Shown: piece after piece, positions 8,653 through 17,778 of the stretch
How the letters are laid out: every line of letters begins with the position of its first letter
Numbering within the stretch: the stretch's first letter is position 1
Notes under the pieces: generated by a model
Seen by the model: the letters and a program-made list of their open reading frames with translations, nothing else
The model's database searches: none
Told to the model about the DNA's origin: nothing
Position numbers and translations under genes: made by a program
DNA from: Fischerella sp. CENA71
GTDB lineage: Bacteria > Cyanobacteriota > Cyanobacteriia > Cyanobacteriales > Nostocaceae
Reading direction: 5' to 3'
Assembly: GCA_024239075.1 (NCBI GenBank)
Contig: JANBVI010000053.1
Coordinates: 62,001-126,000 of the forward strand
DNA length: 64,000 nucleotides

Positions 8653-9201
8653 CTAACGTGAGTGCGGCAGGACGAAATTATACCCTTGTGCTACATGGCT
8701 TCCACCTGCTGCACAACGCCCTTTCTCAGGGTATCCGTCGTAAAACATTGCTTGGCATTTATTGCAAAATCTCCAATCCGTTTGTGCAGTTGGTGTTCCT
8801 GGAACATCGTGTGGTAGCACGTAAAGAAACGTATTATCTGCCACGTGGCTTCCACCAGCCGGACAACGTCCTTTTTCTGAATAACCGTTAAAAAACATCG
8901 CTTGGCATTTTTTGCAGCAACGCCAATTTTGTTGGGCAGTTGATGTTTCTGGACTACCGAATGGTAGGCGGAATTCATACCCTTGCGGTACGTGGGTTTC
9001 ACCAGCTGCACAGCTATTGGACTTGGCATCAGTGTAAAACATCACGTAGCATTTATTGCAGAAGCGCCAATATGGTCGATCTTGGTTTACGCTTAAACTC
9101 GCACTTACCTTACTAAGTGGACGTATTAGTTCGACAATGAATAGGCTGCCAGCAAACTGCAATAGTCGGCGCTTTGATACCTGTGAGCTTCTTGGTGACA
9201 T
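8653..9201 (-). CDS. Exported protein with three Cys/His repeats, copy B
   Basis: A tandem paralogue of the next downstream gene, also 182 residues. The N-terminus SKRRLLQFAGSLFIVELIRP looks like a twin-arginine or Sec signal. Three repeats follow: WRFCNKCYVMFY, WRCCKKCQAMFFNGY and WRFCNKCQAMFYDGY, each with the downstream C-x-AGG-x-H segment (the first reads CAAGETH). The second repeat carries an extra Cys (RCCKKC). About 190 bp separate the two genes, with no shared operon signal visible. Function unknown; duplication with sequence divergence suggests retained, perhaps specialised, roles. Confidence 0.7.
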   Translation of the reverse strand: MSPRSSQVSKRRLLQFAGSLFIVELIRPLSKVSASLSVNQDRPYWRFCNKCYVMFYTDAKSNSCAAGETHVPQGYEFRLPFGSPETSTAQQNWRCCKKCQAMFFNGYSEKGRCPAGGSHVADNTFLYVLPHDVPGTPTAQTDWRFCNKCQAMFYDGYPEKGRCAAGGSHVAQGYNFVLPHSR

Positions 9202-9459
9202 GACGAATTTTTCCCCTAATTGACGTTGAAACTCTCTATATGGACTTTTACTAACGGTGTGTTTTAGCCGGAAACCATCTTCGCAATGCGCTAAAATCTG
9301 AGTCTAAAAATGGTAAATTACTCACAAGATCATGTGGGGTTACGGACTTCATCATTCACCCTCATGAGACAACTCAAGGTTGAGATTTGGCGATCGCACC
9401 TGCCCATCCAAGCAATCAAGAGCAAACAAAAACGGCTTCAATTAACCAGATGTATCAGG

Positions 9460-9939
9460 TTAGTTAGCTTTTGCTAATCGCTCAGTTAGTTCTCGATCTT
9501 CTTGTTGATAAATCGCCTTTTCTTTTTGGATAAAGATGTCTGCTAAAGCAGCATAGGCTTCAGCCCATGCCGAAATAACTTCATCTGTTGCAGCATCTTG
9601 CAAAACATCTTTCATTGCCTGCAAAAGCTTTTCGCCAATCAACGGATACTGTTCGGGCAGTATGTGAGTTTCTACATGACGATGGGCAATGTGTTCTACT
9701 GCCATAGCCAACTCATCTAGGCGGTCAATATGAGTAGCATAAGCATAAACAGCCGCAGCTAACTTGTGTGCTTGCTCACCACCATCTAGATGCTGCATCC
9801 AAGTAGTTTCAAAGCCGCGTTTATAGTCAGGTCGCTCTGCAAAGGTAATTTGATACATCCGCCTGGTAATCTCTTCACCTTTTTCTTTAATAATCGGTGC
9901 AGTTGCCTTGACAACTTCAATCGTTTTTTGACTAACCAT
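9460..9939 (-). CDS. Single-domain globin (flavohaemoglobin-type)
   Basis: A 159-residue globin aligning with the haem domain of flavohaemoglobins: GEEITRRMYQITFAERPDYKRGF places Tyr29 at the B10 position, and AHRHVETHILPEQYPLIGE supplies the proximal His88 with the conserved His-Tyr-Glu neighbourhood. There is no FAD/NAD reductase domain, so it is a single-domain globin. It is expected to bind O2 or NO, with NO detoxification or O2 sensing as family-level possibilities. The ATG at 9939 has GGAG about 12 bases upstream. Flanking genes on the same strand encode exported proteins with no obvious link. Confidence 0.85.
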   Translation of the reverse strand: MVSQKTIEVVKATAPIIKEKGEEITRRMYQITFAERPDYKRGFETTWMQHLDGGEQAHKLAAAVYAYATHIDRLDELAMAVEHIAHRHVETHILPEQYPLIGEKLLQAMKDVLQDAATDEVISAWAEAYAALADIFIQKEKAIYQQEDRELTERLAKAN

Positions 9940-10081
9940 TATTTAAAATTCTCCTTTTGCGATCAGGACTGTTCGAGAATAGGGAATAATACGTAGTAAC
10001 ACAACATCAATATTTTGATTTTGGGAAATGGGAAATGATTGCATAGAAGTTTAAAGATGGTAAATTAACTACAAGATAATT

Positions 10082-10150
10082 TTGGGTTACGACAGAATCA
10101 ATTTTTTTCATTTTTAATAAATATTGATCGTCTGTCTAACCCAACCTACC
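10082..10150. repeat. About 70-bp palindromic element, copy 2
   Basis: TTGGGTTACGACAGAATCAA and TTGATCGTCTGTCTAACCCA form imperfect inverted arms around an AT-rich loop. Its right end reads GGTAGGTTGGGTTAGAC on the minus strand, matching the left end of the element at 7807. Confidence 0.6.
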
Positions 10151-10215
10151 AATAATTAACTTAAATTTACTAATTTCCCTATTTTCTTAGCTTATCTAGT
10201 AATAGGTGTAGTGTG

Positions 10216-10755
10216 CTACTTGAGATAGAGAGGTGTGGTGATACTAAATGTCGCGTCCTTTCTGAACAGATCGCTACCGTCTGAGGGATCTATCCACAAC
10301 TCAAAATTCTTGTGTCGTATGTAGTGTCCAGGAAAGTTAAGGGATTCAAATGAAGAAGCATTATTATCAAAGAGTCCAGGCACATGGCAAAACGTAGCAT
10401 CTTCCCTAAAAAGCTTCTGATTGATTCTTCTTGCCAACTTCAGTCGGAAATTTTCGTGTCTCAAGAAGTAACCTGGAAAGTTGACGGACTCAAATGAACT
10501 GCATTGGCTATTTGCTAACCCCGGAATAAGTCTGTAGGTTGCGTCTTTTTTTCCCAGATCGTCACTGATTAGCTCTATGTAGCCCAAGAAATTCTTGTGG
10601 CGAATATAATGATCGGGAAAGTTATACGAACTCAAGGAAGTAAATTGACTTGTGCTTTGAGAATAAACTGACGAAGATGATGTCAGCAAAATTCCACATA
10701 CTGACAAACATAAAGTTGAAATACTCAATATTTTGTTCAACAATTTAAATTTCAT
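10216..10755 (-). CDS. Secreted CBM42 (AbfB-type) domain protein without catalytic domain
   Basis: A 179-residue protein with an N-terminal signal peptide (KFKLLNKILSISTLCLSVCGILL). The mature part is three beta-trefoil-type units, each of the form SFES-[VL]-NFPG-[YH]-[YF]-[IL]-RH-x-NF followed by a DATF motif (residues about 38-175). This is the arabinose-binding module found at the C-terminus of alpha-L-arabinofuranosidases (CBM42/AbfB). Here it stands alone, so a carbohydrate-binding or surface role is likely rather than hydrolysis. Gene and family length agree with a complete trefoil. Confidence 0.8.
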   Translation of the reverse strand: MKFKLLNKILSISTLCLSVCGILLTSSSSVYSQSTSQFTSLSSYNFPDHYIRHKNFLGYIELISDDLGKKDATYRLIPGLANSQCSSFESVNFPGYFLRHENFRLKLARRINQKLFREDATFCHVPGLFDNNASSFESLNFPGHYIRHKNFELWIDPSDGSDLFRKDATFSITTPLYLK

Positions 10756-11016
10756 AATTACTCCAATTTATGGTTTTTACAAGTTGTGGTTTTCATGTCG
10801 GGAAATCTGGTATTTCTCATCGCTAACTAAGATTATTTTCTTTCATTTAATTGCTGTCTATACCTAAAAAGTCAGTGATGGAACGGGTAATTTTTAACTT
10901 TAAAAATCAGTTTATTTAGAAAAATCAGTAAATGTCATAAAAAGTCAGATAAATCCCAAAATATATGTTTATTTCAGAGAAAACCTCTAAAATAGAATTA
11001 TTAAATTTTAAACATT

Positions 11017-14000
11017 ATGACAACTTTAAACTATTACAAACTGGGAGGTAGCCTAGAATATCAACACCCAACTTATGTGGTGCGTCAAGCTGATTATGAC
11101 CTCTATGAAGGTTTGAAAAATGGAGATTTGTGTTATGTCTTAAACTCGCGGCAGATGGGTAAGTCTAGCTTGCGAGTCCATATTATGAAACAACTGAAAG
11201 AGCAAGGTATACAATGTGCATCGGTTGATTTGACAAGAATTGGTAGCCATGTCACACCTTCCGAATGGTATGGCGGATTTGTTTCTGAGCTATTGCGGGG
11301 GTTTGGTTTATCCAGAAAAGTGAATTTTGGAACTTGGTGGCGATCGCAGGAATTTTTACCACCAAAACAACGATTAAGTGAATTGATTGATGATGTATTA
11401 TTAACAGAGTTATCTGGGAAAATTATTATTTTTGTTGATGAAATTGATAGTATTTTAAGAATAAATTTTAAAGATGATTTTTTCGCTTTTCTTCGTGCTT
11501 GCTATAATCAACGGGCAGATAATTCAGAATATCAACGGCTCACTTTTTGCTTATTAGGGGTAGCGACTCCTTCTAATTTAATTGCTGATACAAACCGCAC
11601 ACCTTTTAATATAGGAAAAGCTATCGAATTAACTGGATTTAAGTTAAATGAAATAGAAGTTTTAATTCGAGGTTTTGAGGGAAGAGTTGCTAGACCGAAA
11701 GCGATCATGGAAGAGGTGTTAAAGTGGACTGGTGGGCAGCCATTTTTAACTCAGAAACTGTGTCAACTAATTTGTAATTCTAGTTATTCATTCCTAGAAG
11801 ATCAGGAAAAGCAATGTGTAGAGGAATTGGTACAAAACCAAATCATTGAAAATTGGGAAGCACAGGACGAACCAGAACATTTACGAACTATCCGCGATCG
11901 CCTGACGCTAAATGCGGAAAATCAAACTGGGCGATTATTAGGGTTATATCAGCAAATTTTACACAAGGGAGAAATCCCCGCAGATGATAGCCCGGAACAA
12001 ATGCAACTACGTCTGACGGGGTTAATTGTCAAGCAACAGGGAAAGCTGCAAATTTATAATCGCATCTATGCAGAGATATTTAATCAAGCATGGCTTGACA
12101 AAATATTGGCAAATATTCGACCCTATGCACAAGCGTTAAATGCTTGGGTAAATTCCAACTATCAGGATGAGTCGCGTTTGTTGCGTGGGCAAACCTTGCA
12201 AGATGCGCGTAATTGGGCAGCAGATAAAGGTTTAAGCGATTTGGATCGGAGATTTTTAGATGCTAGTCAGGAATTAGAAAAGCGAGATGTTCAGAGAAGA
12301 TTACAAGCAGAAGCAGAAGCGTCAAGGATTTTAGCAGAAGCGAACGAAGTTTTAGTTGCAGCAAATCAAAAAGCTAAACGACGGATTCAGATTGGCGGGG
12401 GAGTATTAGCAATAACTCTAATTACAGCAATAGTTGCCGCAATTTGGGCAAATATGATGATCCAAGATACACAACGGGAAAGAATCAAATCTTTGAGTAT
12501 CTCTTCTACTGCTTTATTCAACTCAAATAAAGAACTTGATGCTTTAGTTGCAGCACTAAAAGCAGCCATTCAATTGAAATCAGCAACTTCGGTAGATGCT
12601 AACACCAAAGAATCGGTAAGATTAGCATTGCAGCGAGCAGTTTACAAAGTCAAAGAACAAAATCGCCTAGAAAAACATAATGATGCTGTCAGAAGTGTAA
12701 CTTTTAGCCCAGATGGTCAAACTATTGCTACTGCTAGTGAAGATAACACAGTTAGACTTTGGAGTATTGATGGCAGGGAAATCAAAAAATTTACTGTCCC
12801 AAATCAGCTTTTTAGCAGTGTGAGTTTCAGCCCAGATAGTAAGATGATTGCTGCCATTAGTGCAAATAACACAATCAAAATTTGGGGTAGAGATGGACGG
12901 GAAATTATCACTTTAAAAGGGCAAGATAAAGAGCAGTTTATGAGTAGTATTTGTTTCACTGCTGATGGTAAATTTATTGCTGCTCCTAGTCAAGATAATA
13001 CAGTCCAATTGTGGAACATTAAGGGACAAGAAATCCAAACTCTCAAAGGTGATAAATATTCTGTTTGGAGTATTAGTTGTAGCCCAGATAATAAAACTAT
13101 TGTAACAGCTGATCGAGGGGGATTCATCAAAATTTGGAGTATTGATGGACGAGAACTTAAAACCTTTAGAGCCAGCAATCAATCTATTTTTGGTGTGAAT
13201 TTGAGCCACGATGGTCAAGCGATCGCCACTGCGGGAGGAGATACCACCGTTAAACTGTGGAACTTAGAGGGTAAAGAAATTAGAACCCTTGGCAAACATG
13301 ACAATTATGTAATTAGTGTCAGTTTCAGCCCAGATGGGAAAATCATTGCTTCCACCAGTGCTGACAAAACAGTTAAATTGTGGAGTGTTAATGGACAAGA
13401 ACTCAAAACACTCAGAAGTCATGATGATGGTGTTTTTAGTGTCAGTTTTAGTCATGACGGTAAAATTATTGCTTCAGCTAGTGCTGATAACACAGTTAAA
13501 CTATGGAATATTAGCGCTCTACTAGAACCCAAAACTTTCATCGGACATAATGATTCGCTTTGGAGTGTAAGTTTTAGTCCAGATGGTAGAATTATTGCTT
13601 CAGCCGGAGATGATAAGACTATTAAATTATGGAGTATTGATGGTCAAGAACTGGCATCAATCAAAGCAAATAGTGATAATGAATGGAATCGGATTTGGAG
13701 TCTTAATTTCAGTCCCAATGGTCAGATAATTGCTACTGCTAATGACGACAAAACCATCAAACTTTGGAACTTAAATGGTCAAAATATTAGAACCTTCAAA
13801 GGACATAATCAAGAAGTTATTGATGTAAACTTTAGTCCCGATGGTCAAACCCTGGTGAGCGCTAGTTATGATGGGACGGTCAAACTATGGGATATCAACG
13901 GTCAAGAAATCAGAACCTTAAAAGCAGATGCGGGTAAAGTTTTCAGTGCCAGTTTTAGCTCTAATGGTCAGACAATTGTTTCTGCTCATAGTAATGGGAC

Positions 14001-14505
14001 AATCAAACTGTGGAACTTGCAAGGACAAAATCTCAAAACCTTCAAAGCACATGAAAGTTTCGTTGCAAATGTCCGTTTTAGTCCTGATGGTCAAACAATT
14101 GCTTCTGCAAGTCGGGATAAAACCATCAAACTTTGGAATTTAAACGGGCAAGAAATCAAATCTTTCAAAAGTCATAGTCATAATGCCGAAGTTACCAAAC
14201 TTAGCTTTAGTCCAGATGGTAAAATTCTTGCTTCTGCCAGTGCTGACGGTACAATCAAGCTTTGGCAGGTAACAGATGGTCAAGAACTGAAAACCATTTA
14301 TGGACATGGTTATGCTTTTTGGAATATTAGCTTCAGTCCATATGGCAGAAAAATTGCTTCTGTCAGTGATGATGGACTTGTTGAACTTTGGAATGTAGAA
14401 ACTCTAGATTTTGAGCAGCTAATTGCTAGGGGTTGCAATTGGTTGGATGATTATCTGAGAAACAATTCTCGCCTGAGCGAGAAAGATAAACATATTTGTA
14501 AATAG
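11017..14505 (+). CDS. AAA-like ATPase fused through a TM helix to 14 WD40 repeats
   Basis: A 1162-residue protein in three parts. Residues 1-440 are an AAA_35-type ATPase (Walker A NSRQMGKSSL at 43-52, Walker B IIIFVDEIDSIL at 136-147). A helix at about 455-478 (GGGVLAITLITAIVAAIWAN) is a likely membrane span, preceded by an Ala/Glu-rich coiled coil. Residues about 550-1130 hold 14 WD40 repeats by count of the K/R-[LI]-W ends, enough for two seven-bladed propellers. The C-terminal GCNWLDDYLRNN is a tail common in cyanobacterial WD40 proteins. Probably a membrane-linked NTP-driven scaffold or signalling switch; partners unknown. It is followed after 15 bp by the GH5 gene. Confidence 0.85.
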   Translation: MTTLNYYKLGGSLEYQHPTYVVRQADYDLYEGLKNGDLCYVLNSRQMGKSSLRVHIMKQLKEQGIQCASVDLTRIGSHVTPSEWYGGFVSELLRGFGLSRKVNFGTWWRSQEFLPPKQRLSELIDDVLLTELSGKIIIFVDEIDSILRINFKDDFFAFLRACYNQRADNSEYQRLTFCLLGVATPSNLIADTNRTPFNIGKAIELTGFKLNEIEVLIRGFEGRVARPKAIMEEVLKWTGGQPFLTQKLCQLICNSSYSFLEDQEKQCVEELVQNQIIENWEAQDEPEHLRTIRDRLTLNAENQTGRLLGLYQQILHKGEIPADDSPEQMQLRLTGLIVKQQGKLQIYNRIYAEIFNQAWLDKILANIRPYAQALNAWVNSNYQDESRLLRGQTLQDARNWAADKGLSDLDRRFLDASQELEKRDVQRRLQAEAEASRILAEANEVLVAANQKAKRRIQIGGGVLAITLITAIVAAIWANMMIQDTQRERIKSLSISSTALFNSNKELDALVAALKAAIQLKSATSVDANTKESVRLALQRAVYKVKEQNRLEKHNDAVRSVTFSPDGQTIATASEDNTVRLWSIDGREIKKFTVPNQLFSSVSFSPDSKMIAAISANNTIKIWGRDGREIITLKGQDKEQFMSSICFTADGKFIAAPSQDNTVQLWNIKGQEIQTLKGDKYSVWSISCSPDNKTIVTADRGGFIKIWSIDGRELKTFRASNQSIFGVNLSHDGQAIATAGGDTTVKLWNLEGKEIRTLGKHDNYVISVSFSPDGKIIASTSADKTVKLWSVNGQELKTLRSHDDGVFSVSFSHDGKIIASASADNTVKLWNISALLEPKTFIGHNDSLWSVSFSPDGRIIASAGDDKTIKLWSIDGQELASIKANSDNEWNRIWSLNFSPNGQIIATANDDKTIKLWNLNGQNIRTFKGHNQEVIDVNFSPDGQTLVSASYDGTVKLWDINGQEIRTLKADAGKVFSASFSSNGQTIVSAHSNGTIKLWNLQGQNLKTFKAHESFVANVRFSPDGQTIASASRDKTIKLWNLNGQEIKSFKSHSHNAEVTKLSFSPDGKILASASADGTIKLWQVTDGQELKTIYGHGYAFWNISFSPYGRKIASVSDDGLVELWNVETLDFEQLIARGCNWLDDYLRNNSRLSEKDKHICK

Positions 14506-14520
14506 AAACAAGAAGATACT

Positions 14521-15612
14521 ATGGATCGTCGTGAATTTTTAGCCTGGGCTGGAATTGGTTGTCTTGCCAATTTATCGTTGTCTTTTGTAGCTGCTGCTCA
14601 ACCCTCTAATCTCAAAAAAAGCGATCGCAATCCTAGTTTATACACCAAGGGTAGATACTTGTATGACTCCCTCGACAACAAAGTTATTCTGCGAGGAATC
14701 AACCTACCCCTGCTGGATGACTGGGATTTTCCTCAAACTGATAAGCTGGCAGAACTAGAAAAAATAGGAGCTAACGCTGTCAGAATTCAATGGTACAAGG
14801 ATTATGGTCAAAGCGATCGCCCCGCTTATACAATTGCAGACTTGGATAATTTTCTCACCAGATGCAAGGCAAGTCAGATCATTCCGATCGTGTTCTTGTC
14901 TGATTCGACGTGTAACCCTGATGTCAACCTGTTAAATACTCAGTTAATTCCTTGGTGGACTTCTGAACCTGTCCTGAATGTTCTTAAAAAACATCAAAAG
15001 TATCTGATCATCAATTTAGCTAACGAATTGGGTGTTTATCGCTGGGCTAATAATTCTACTGAGGCATTAAATACTTTCAAGAATGCTTACAAAACTGCTA
15101 TTACAAAAATACGCCAGCATTTACATTTACCGATTATGATTGACGCGCCTGATTGTGGTCAATCTATTGAAGTTTTTACGAAAATTGGTAAAGAGTTAAT
15201 TGATCACGATCCTGACCACAATCTCCTATTTAGCGGTCACGCTTACTGGGCTGGTTATGACGGGATACCGCATCTCAAAACGGCTATTGATGCTAATCTA
15301 CCTATTGTTTTTGGTGAAGTTGCTAACAAGCAAGATGAAGAAATTGAGGGAAAGACTCAATATTGTTATTATGATATTGATGGTAGCAATCAAAATCATG
15401 CACCCGGAAATGGTTTTACCTATCAAGCATTTTTGCGGAGCTTAAAAGAGCAGGAAATTGGCTGGTTGGCCTGGTGTTGGTCGAAAGACAATTGCACAGA
15501 ACGCCAGATGTCCCAAAATGGAAATTTTTCTAGCCTCACACCCTACGGTAATGATATTGTCAACAATTCTATCTACGGTTTGAAGGTGACAGCTCAAAGA
15601 GCAAAATTTTAG
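14521..15612 (+). CDS. Tat-exported glycoside hydrolase family 5 enzyme
   Basis: A 363-residue protein. MDRREFLAWAGIGCLANL is a twin-arginine signal, so the enzyme is exported folded. The catalytic domain has GH5 features: RGINLPL near 58-64, NAVRIQW, the acid/base Glu169 in NLANELG, SGHAYW near 238, the nucleophile Glu266 in IVFGEV, and WCW near the end. It should cut a beta-1,4-linked glucan or mannan; substrate cannot be named. It starts 15 bp after the WD40 gene, so the two are probably one transcription unit. Confidence 0.85.
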   Translation: MDRREFLAWAGIGCLANLSLSFVAAAQPSNLKKSDRNPSLYTKGRYLYDSLDNKVILRGINLPLLDDWDFPQTDKLAELEKIGANAVRIQWYKDYGQSDRPAYTIADLDNFLTRCKASQIIPIVFLSDSTCNPDVNLLNTQLIPWWTSEPVLNVLKKHQKYLIINLANELGVYRWANNSTEALNTFKNAYKTAITKIRQHLHLPIMIDAPDCGQSIEVFTKIGKELIDHDPDHNLLFSGHAYWAGYDGIPHLKTAIDANLPIVFGEVANKQDEEIEGKTQYCYYDIDGSNQNHAPGNGFTYQAFLRSLKEQEIGWLAWCWSKDNCTERQMSQNGNFSSLTPYGNDIVNNSIYGLKVTAQRAKF

Positions 15613-15722
15613 GTTGCTATGCTTGTTTTGATATAACGAATTATTACAAAAAGGTGAAAGAGTAAGCGAATAGACTGATAGAACAGTATTAAGCCTTTTA
15701 CCCTGCTTATCACCCAAAGGCA

Positions 15723-17138
15723 ATGGATCAACTGGTTAATCGAGTTTTGCGCGTTCGCGAAGCGACTCCACAAGAGTCTTGCTATCGCATTCAATCTCTG
15801 CTTGGTCGTCAAACTGGTAGGAGAACTTTTCTCGCAAACGATTTACAAACAGGATCGTCTGTTGTAGTCAAGTTGCTGTTGTTTAGTCCTGACTTTAACT
15901 GGGATGATTTGAAACTTTTTGAACGTGAAGTAGAAGTCCTGCAATCTTTAGATCATCCAGCGATTCCTAAATATATCGATCGCTTTGATGTTGAGACTGA
16001 ATTAGGCAAAGGCTTTGCTTTGGTTCAAACTTATATTGAAGCCAGATCATTACAAAGTTGGATAGAGTCTGGTCGTACCTTTAGCGAAGAAGAAATAAAA
16101 GCGATCGCTAAACAATTACTAGGAATTTTAGATTACCTCCACAGTCGCCAACCTCCTGTTGTGCATCGAGATATTAAACCAAGTAACATTTTGTTGGGCG
16201 ATCGCACTGGTAATCATCCTGGACAGATTTACTTGATTGATTTTGGTTGTGTGCAAACTGTGGTAAATAGTGGTACTAGGACGGTTGTTGGTACTTATGG
16301 CTACATGCCTCCTGAACAATTTGGTGGACGCACAGTACCCGCTTCAGACCTTTATGCTTTAGGGACAACCCTTATTTATTTGGTGACAGGACAGCACCCT
16401 GATGAATTTCCACAACAGGAGATGCGAATACTTTTTGAAGATAGAGTTAATCTCAGTCCGAATCTCGTCGATTGGCTGAAATGGCTCACAGAACCCAGTT
16501 TAGATTTACGGTTAAAATCAGCAAAACAGGCGTTAGAAGCTCTAGAAACATCAAATTTACGAAAAAGTTCCTTAGCAATTGCGAAAAAACCTGTTGGTAG
16601 CAAAGTCAAACTTACCAACACCAGAGAGATGTTAGAGATTCTGATTCCACCACGGGGGTTCCATCTGGGATTAATTCCAATGATTGGATTTGCGATCGCC
16701 TGGAACTCTTTTCTTGTAATCTGGTACGGCGCTGCTTTTAGTATGTGGAGTTCTGGTGGATGGTTCGCAGCTCTATTTGCAATCTGTCACTTGGGTGTTG
16801 GCTTTTACTTGATTTGGAATATTCTCTTTACTTTATTTGGACAAATCAGACTTCGCATCACTCAACAAGAAATCTCTCTGACTCGTGAAATTTTGGGATT
16901 CAAATGTCCACCAGTTCTGACCGCAGTTCGACAAAATATTGTGAAAATTGAAATCACTCGTCTTTCATACAAGAGAGATTCCGAAGGGGGTAGTATTGCA
17001 GTTCCCCCTCAAATTAACATTTGGGTAGGAATAAAGAAATTTGAACTTGGTGGTAAAGGTTATTTGACGAACCCAGAACTTGACTGGTTAGCTGAGAATT
17101 TGAGCAGTTGGCTAAATTTGCCCATCACTAAGGATTAG
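15723..17138 (+). CDS. Membrane-anchored Ser/Thr protein kinase
   Basis: A 471-residue Hanks-type kinase. The kinase domain spans about 20-285: Lys50 in VVVKLL, HRDIKPSN at 148-155, DFG at 173-175 and GTYGYMPPEQF in the activation segment. Residues about 315-385 contain two or three hydrophobic spans (LIPMIGFAIAWNSFLVIW, FAALFAICHLGVGFYLIW), followed by a C-terminal domain of about 85 residues. The N-terminal part is encoded by a GCGTTCGCGAAGCG segment that resembles dispersed cyanobacterial repeats. Substrate unknown; it follows the GH5 gene by 110 bp. Confidence 0.88.
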   Translation: MDQLVNRVLRVREATPQESCYRIQSLLGRQTGRRTFLANDLQTGSSVVVKLLLFSPDFNWDDLKLFEREVEVLQSLDHPAIPKYIDRFDVETELGKGFALVQTYIEARSLQSWIESGRTFSEEEIKAIAKQLLGILDYLHSRQPPVVHRDIKPSNILLGDRTGNHPGQIYLIDFGCVQTVVNSGTRTVVGTYGYMPPEQFGGRTVPASDLYALGTTLIYLVTGQHPDEFPQQEMRILFEDRVNLSPNLVDWLKWLTEPSLDLRLKSAKQALEALETSNLRKSSLAIAKKPVGSKVKLTNTREMLEILIPPRGFHLGLIPMIGFAIAWNSFLVIWYGAAFSMWSSGGWFAALFAICHLGVGFYLIWNILFTLFGQIRLRITQQEISLTREILGFKCPPVLTAVRQNIVKIEITRLSYKRDSEGGSIAVPPQINIWVGIKKFELGGKGYLTNPELDWLAENLSSWLNLPITKD

Positions 17139-17177
17139 TCTCATATCAAGTTCGGATCATCAAATATCCTTCAAATT

Positions 17178-17216
17178 TCTCCGCGTCCCCGCATCTTCAC
17201 CTCTCCGCGTCAGCCT
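17178..17216. repeat. Partial copy of the CCGCGTCCCCGCGTC repeat family
   Basis: CTCCGCGTCCCCGCATC and CTCCGCGTCAG segments match the arms of the hairpin repeat seen at 24705, 28885 and 34672. Only one arm is present here. Confidence 0.5.
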
Positions 17217-17246
17217 TTATTATTAAGTATTAAACCGAACATAATA

Positions 17247-17573
17247 TCATTCCCAAGTCGAAACATCTCGCAGCACTACTGGAATTTCCTCACCTGTGGG
17301 AAACTCTAACACCGTTTCTCGAAAACCTAAATAACCAGACTCAGTAAACGACAACAGCATTCGTGTCAGTGCGAACCAAACCTCTGGTTCATATTCCCAG
17401 TCAGAATATCTGGAAGCCTTACCTGCAATTGAACGCAGCGCCCAGAAATAGCTATTTCTCACCACAGAACCACCTTTTTTATACTCTGGTACATCTTCGT
17501 GATGAAGGAAAAGTACATCGTTTTCAATTTTGGCTCTCATGAGGTAAGTCGATCGCTCTCTACATAACTTCAT
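17247..17573 (-). CDS. Hypothetical protein
   Basis: A protein of 108 residues, or 97 if translation starts at the ATG at 17540, which looks more natural (MRAKIENDVLFLHHEDVPEY). It is soluble, with several Trp/Tyr (SDWEYEPEVWFALTRML) and an end that reads TGEEIPVVLRDVSTWE. I do not recognise a family. Coding character is supported by codon use and amino-acid composition rather than by a known domain. Confidence 0.5.
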   Translation of the reverse strand: MKLCRERSTYLMRAKIENDVLFLHHEDVPEYKKGGSVVRNSYFWALRSIAGKASRYSDWEYEPEVWFALTRMLLSFTESGYLGFRETVLEFPTGEEIPVVLRDVSTWE

Positions 17574-17601
17574 ACAATAACCGCGATCGCAACTAACGCA
17601 A

Positions 17602-17778
17602 CTAAATATTTACCAAGTGTGGCAATTTTCCCTCAATCATAATATGTGCCACTTTCAAGTGCCTTTGTCCTGGTATAAAAGATAAGGGTTTTCCTTCTTG
17701 TTCTGCAAAATATTTCGCAAGAGAGATATCATACTGCTCAGAACAATGGGAAAACTGATTATATGATTGACTATACAA
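17602..17778 (-). pseudogene. Possible small ORF or gene remnant
   Basis: An open frame on the minus strand ends at TAG 17602-17604 and reads protein-like text (LAKYFAEQEGKPLSF, then HLKVAHIMIEGKLPHLV). The only candidate start is a TTG near 17778, overlapping the divergent lipoprotein gene. It could be a degraded gene end or a very short gene. Weakly supported. Confidence 0.22.

Noticed and set aside
12660-14430. Long series of regularly spaced similar segments that could look like a repeat array
   Set aside because: They are WD40 repeat codons within one open frame, with about 120-bp spacing and variable sequence; not a CRISPR or satellite.
5394-17138. The whole accessory block as one complete defence island
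   Set aside because: AAA proteins and a kinase are present, but no recognised nuclease, toxin, reverse transcriptase, restriction enzyme or phage-linked gene; a single coherent defence system is not supported.
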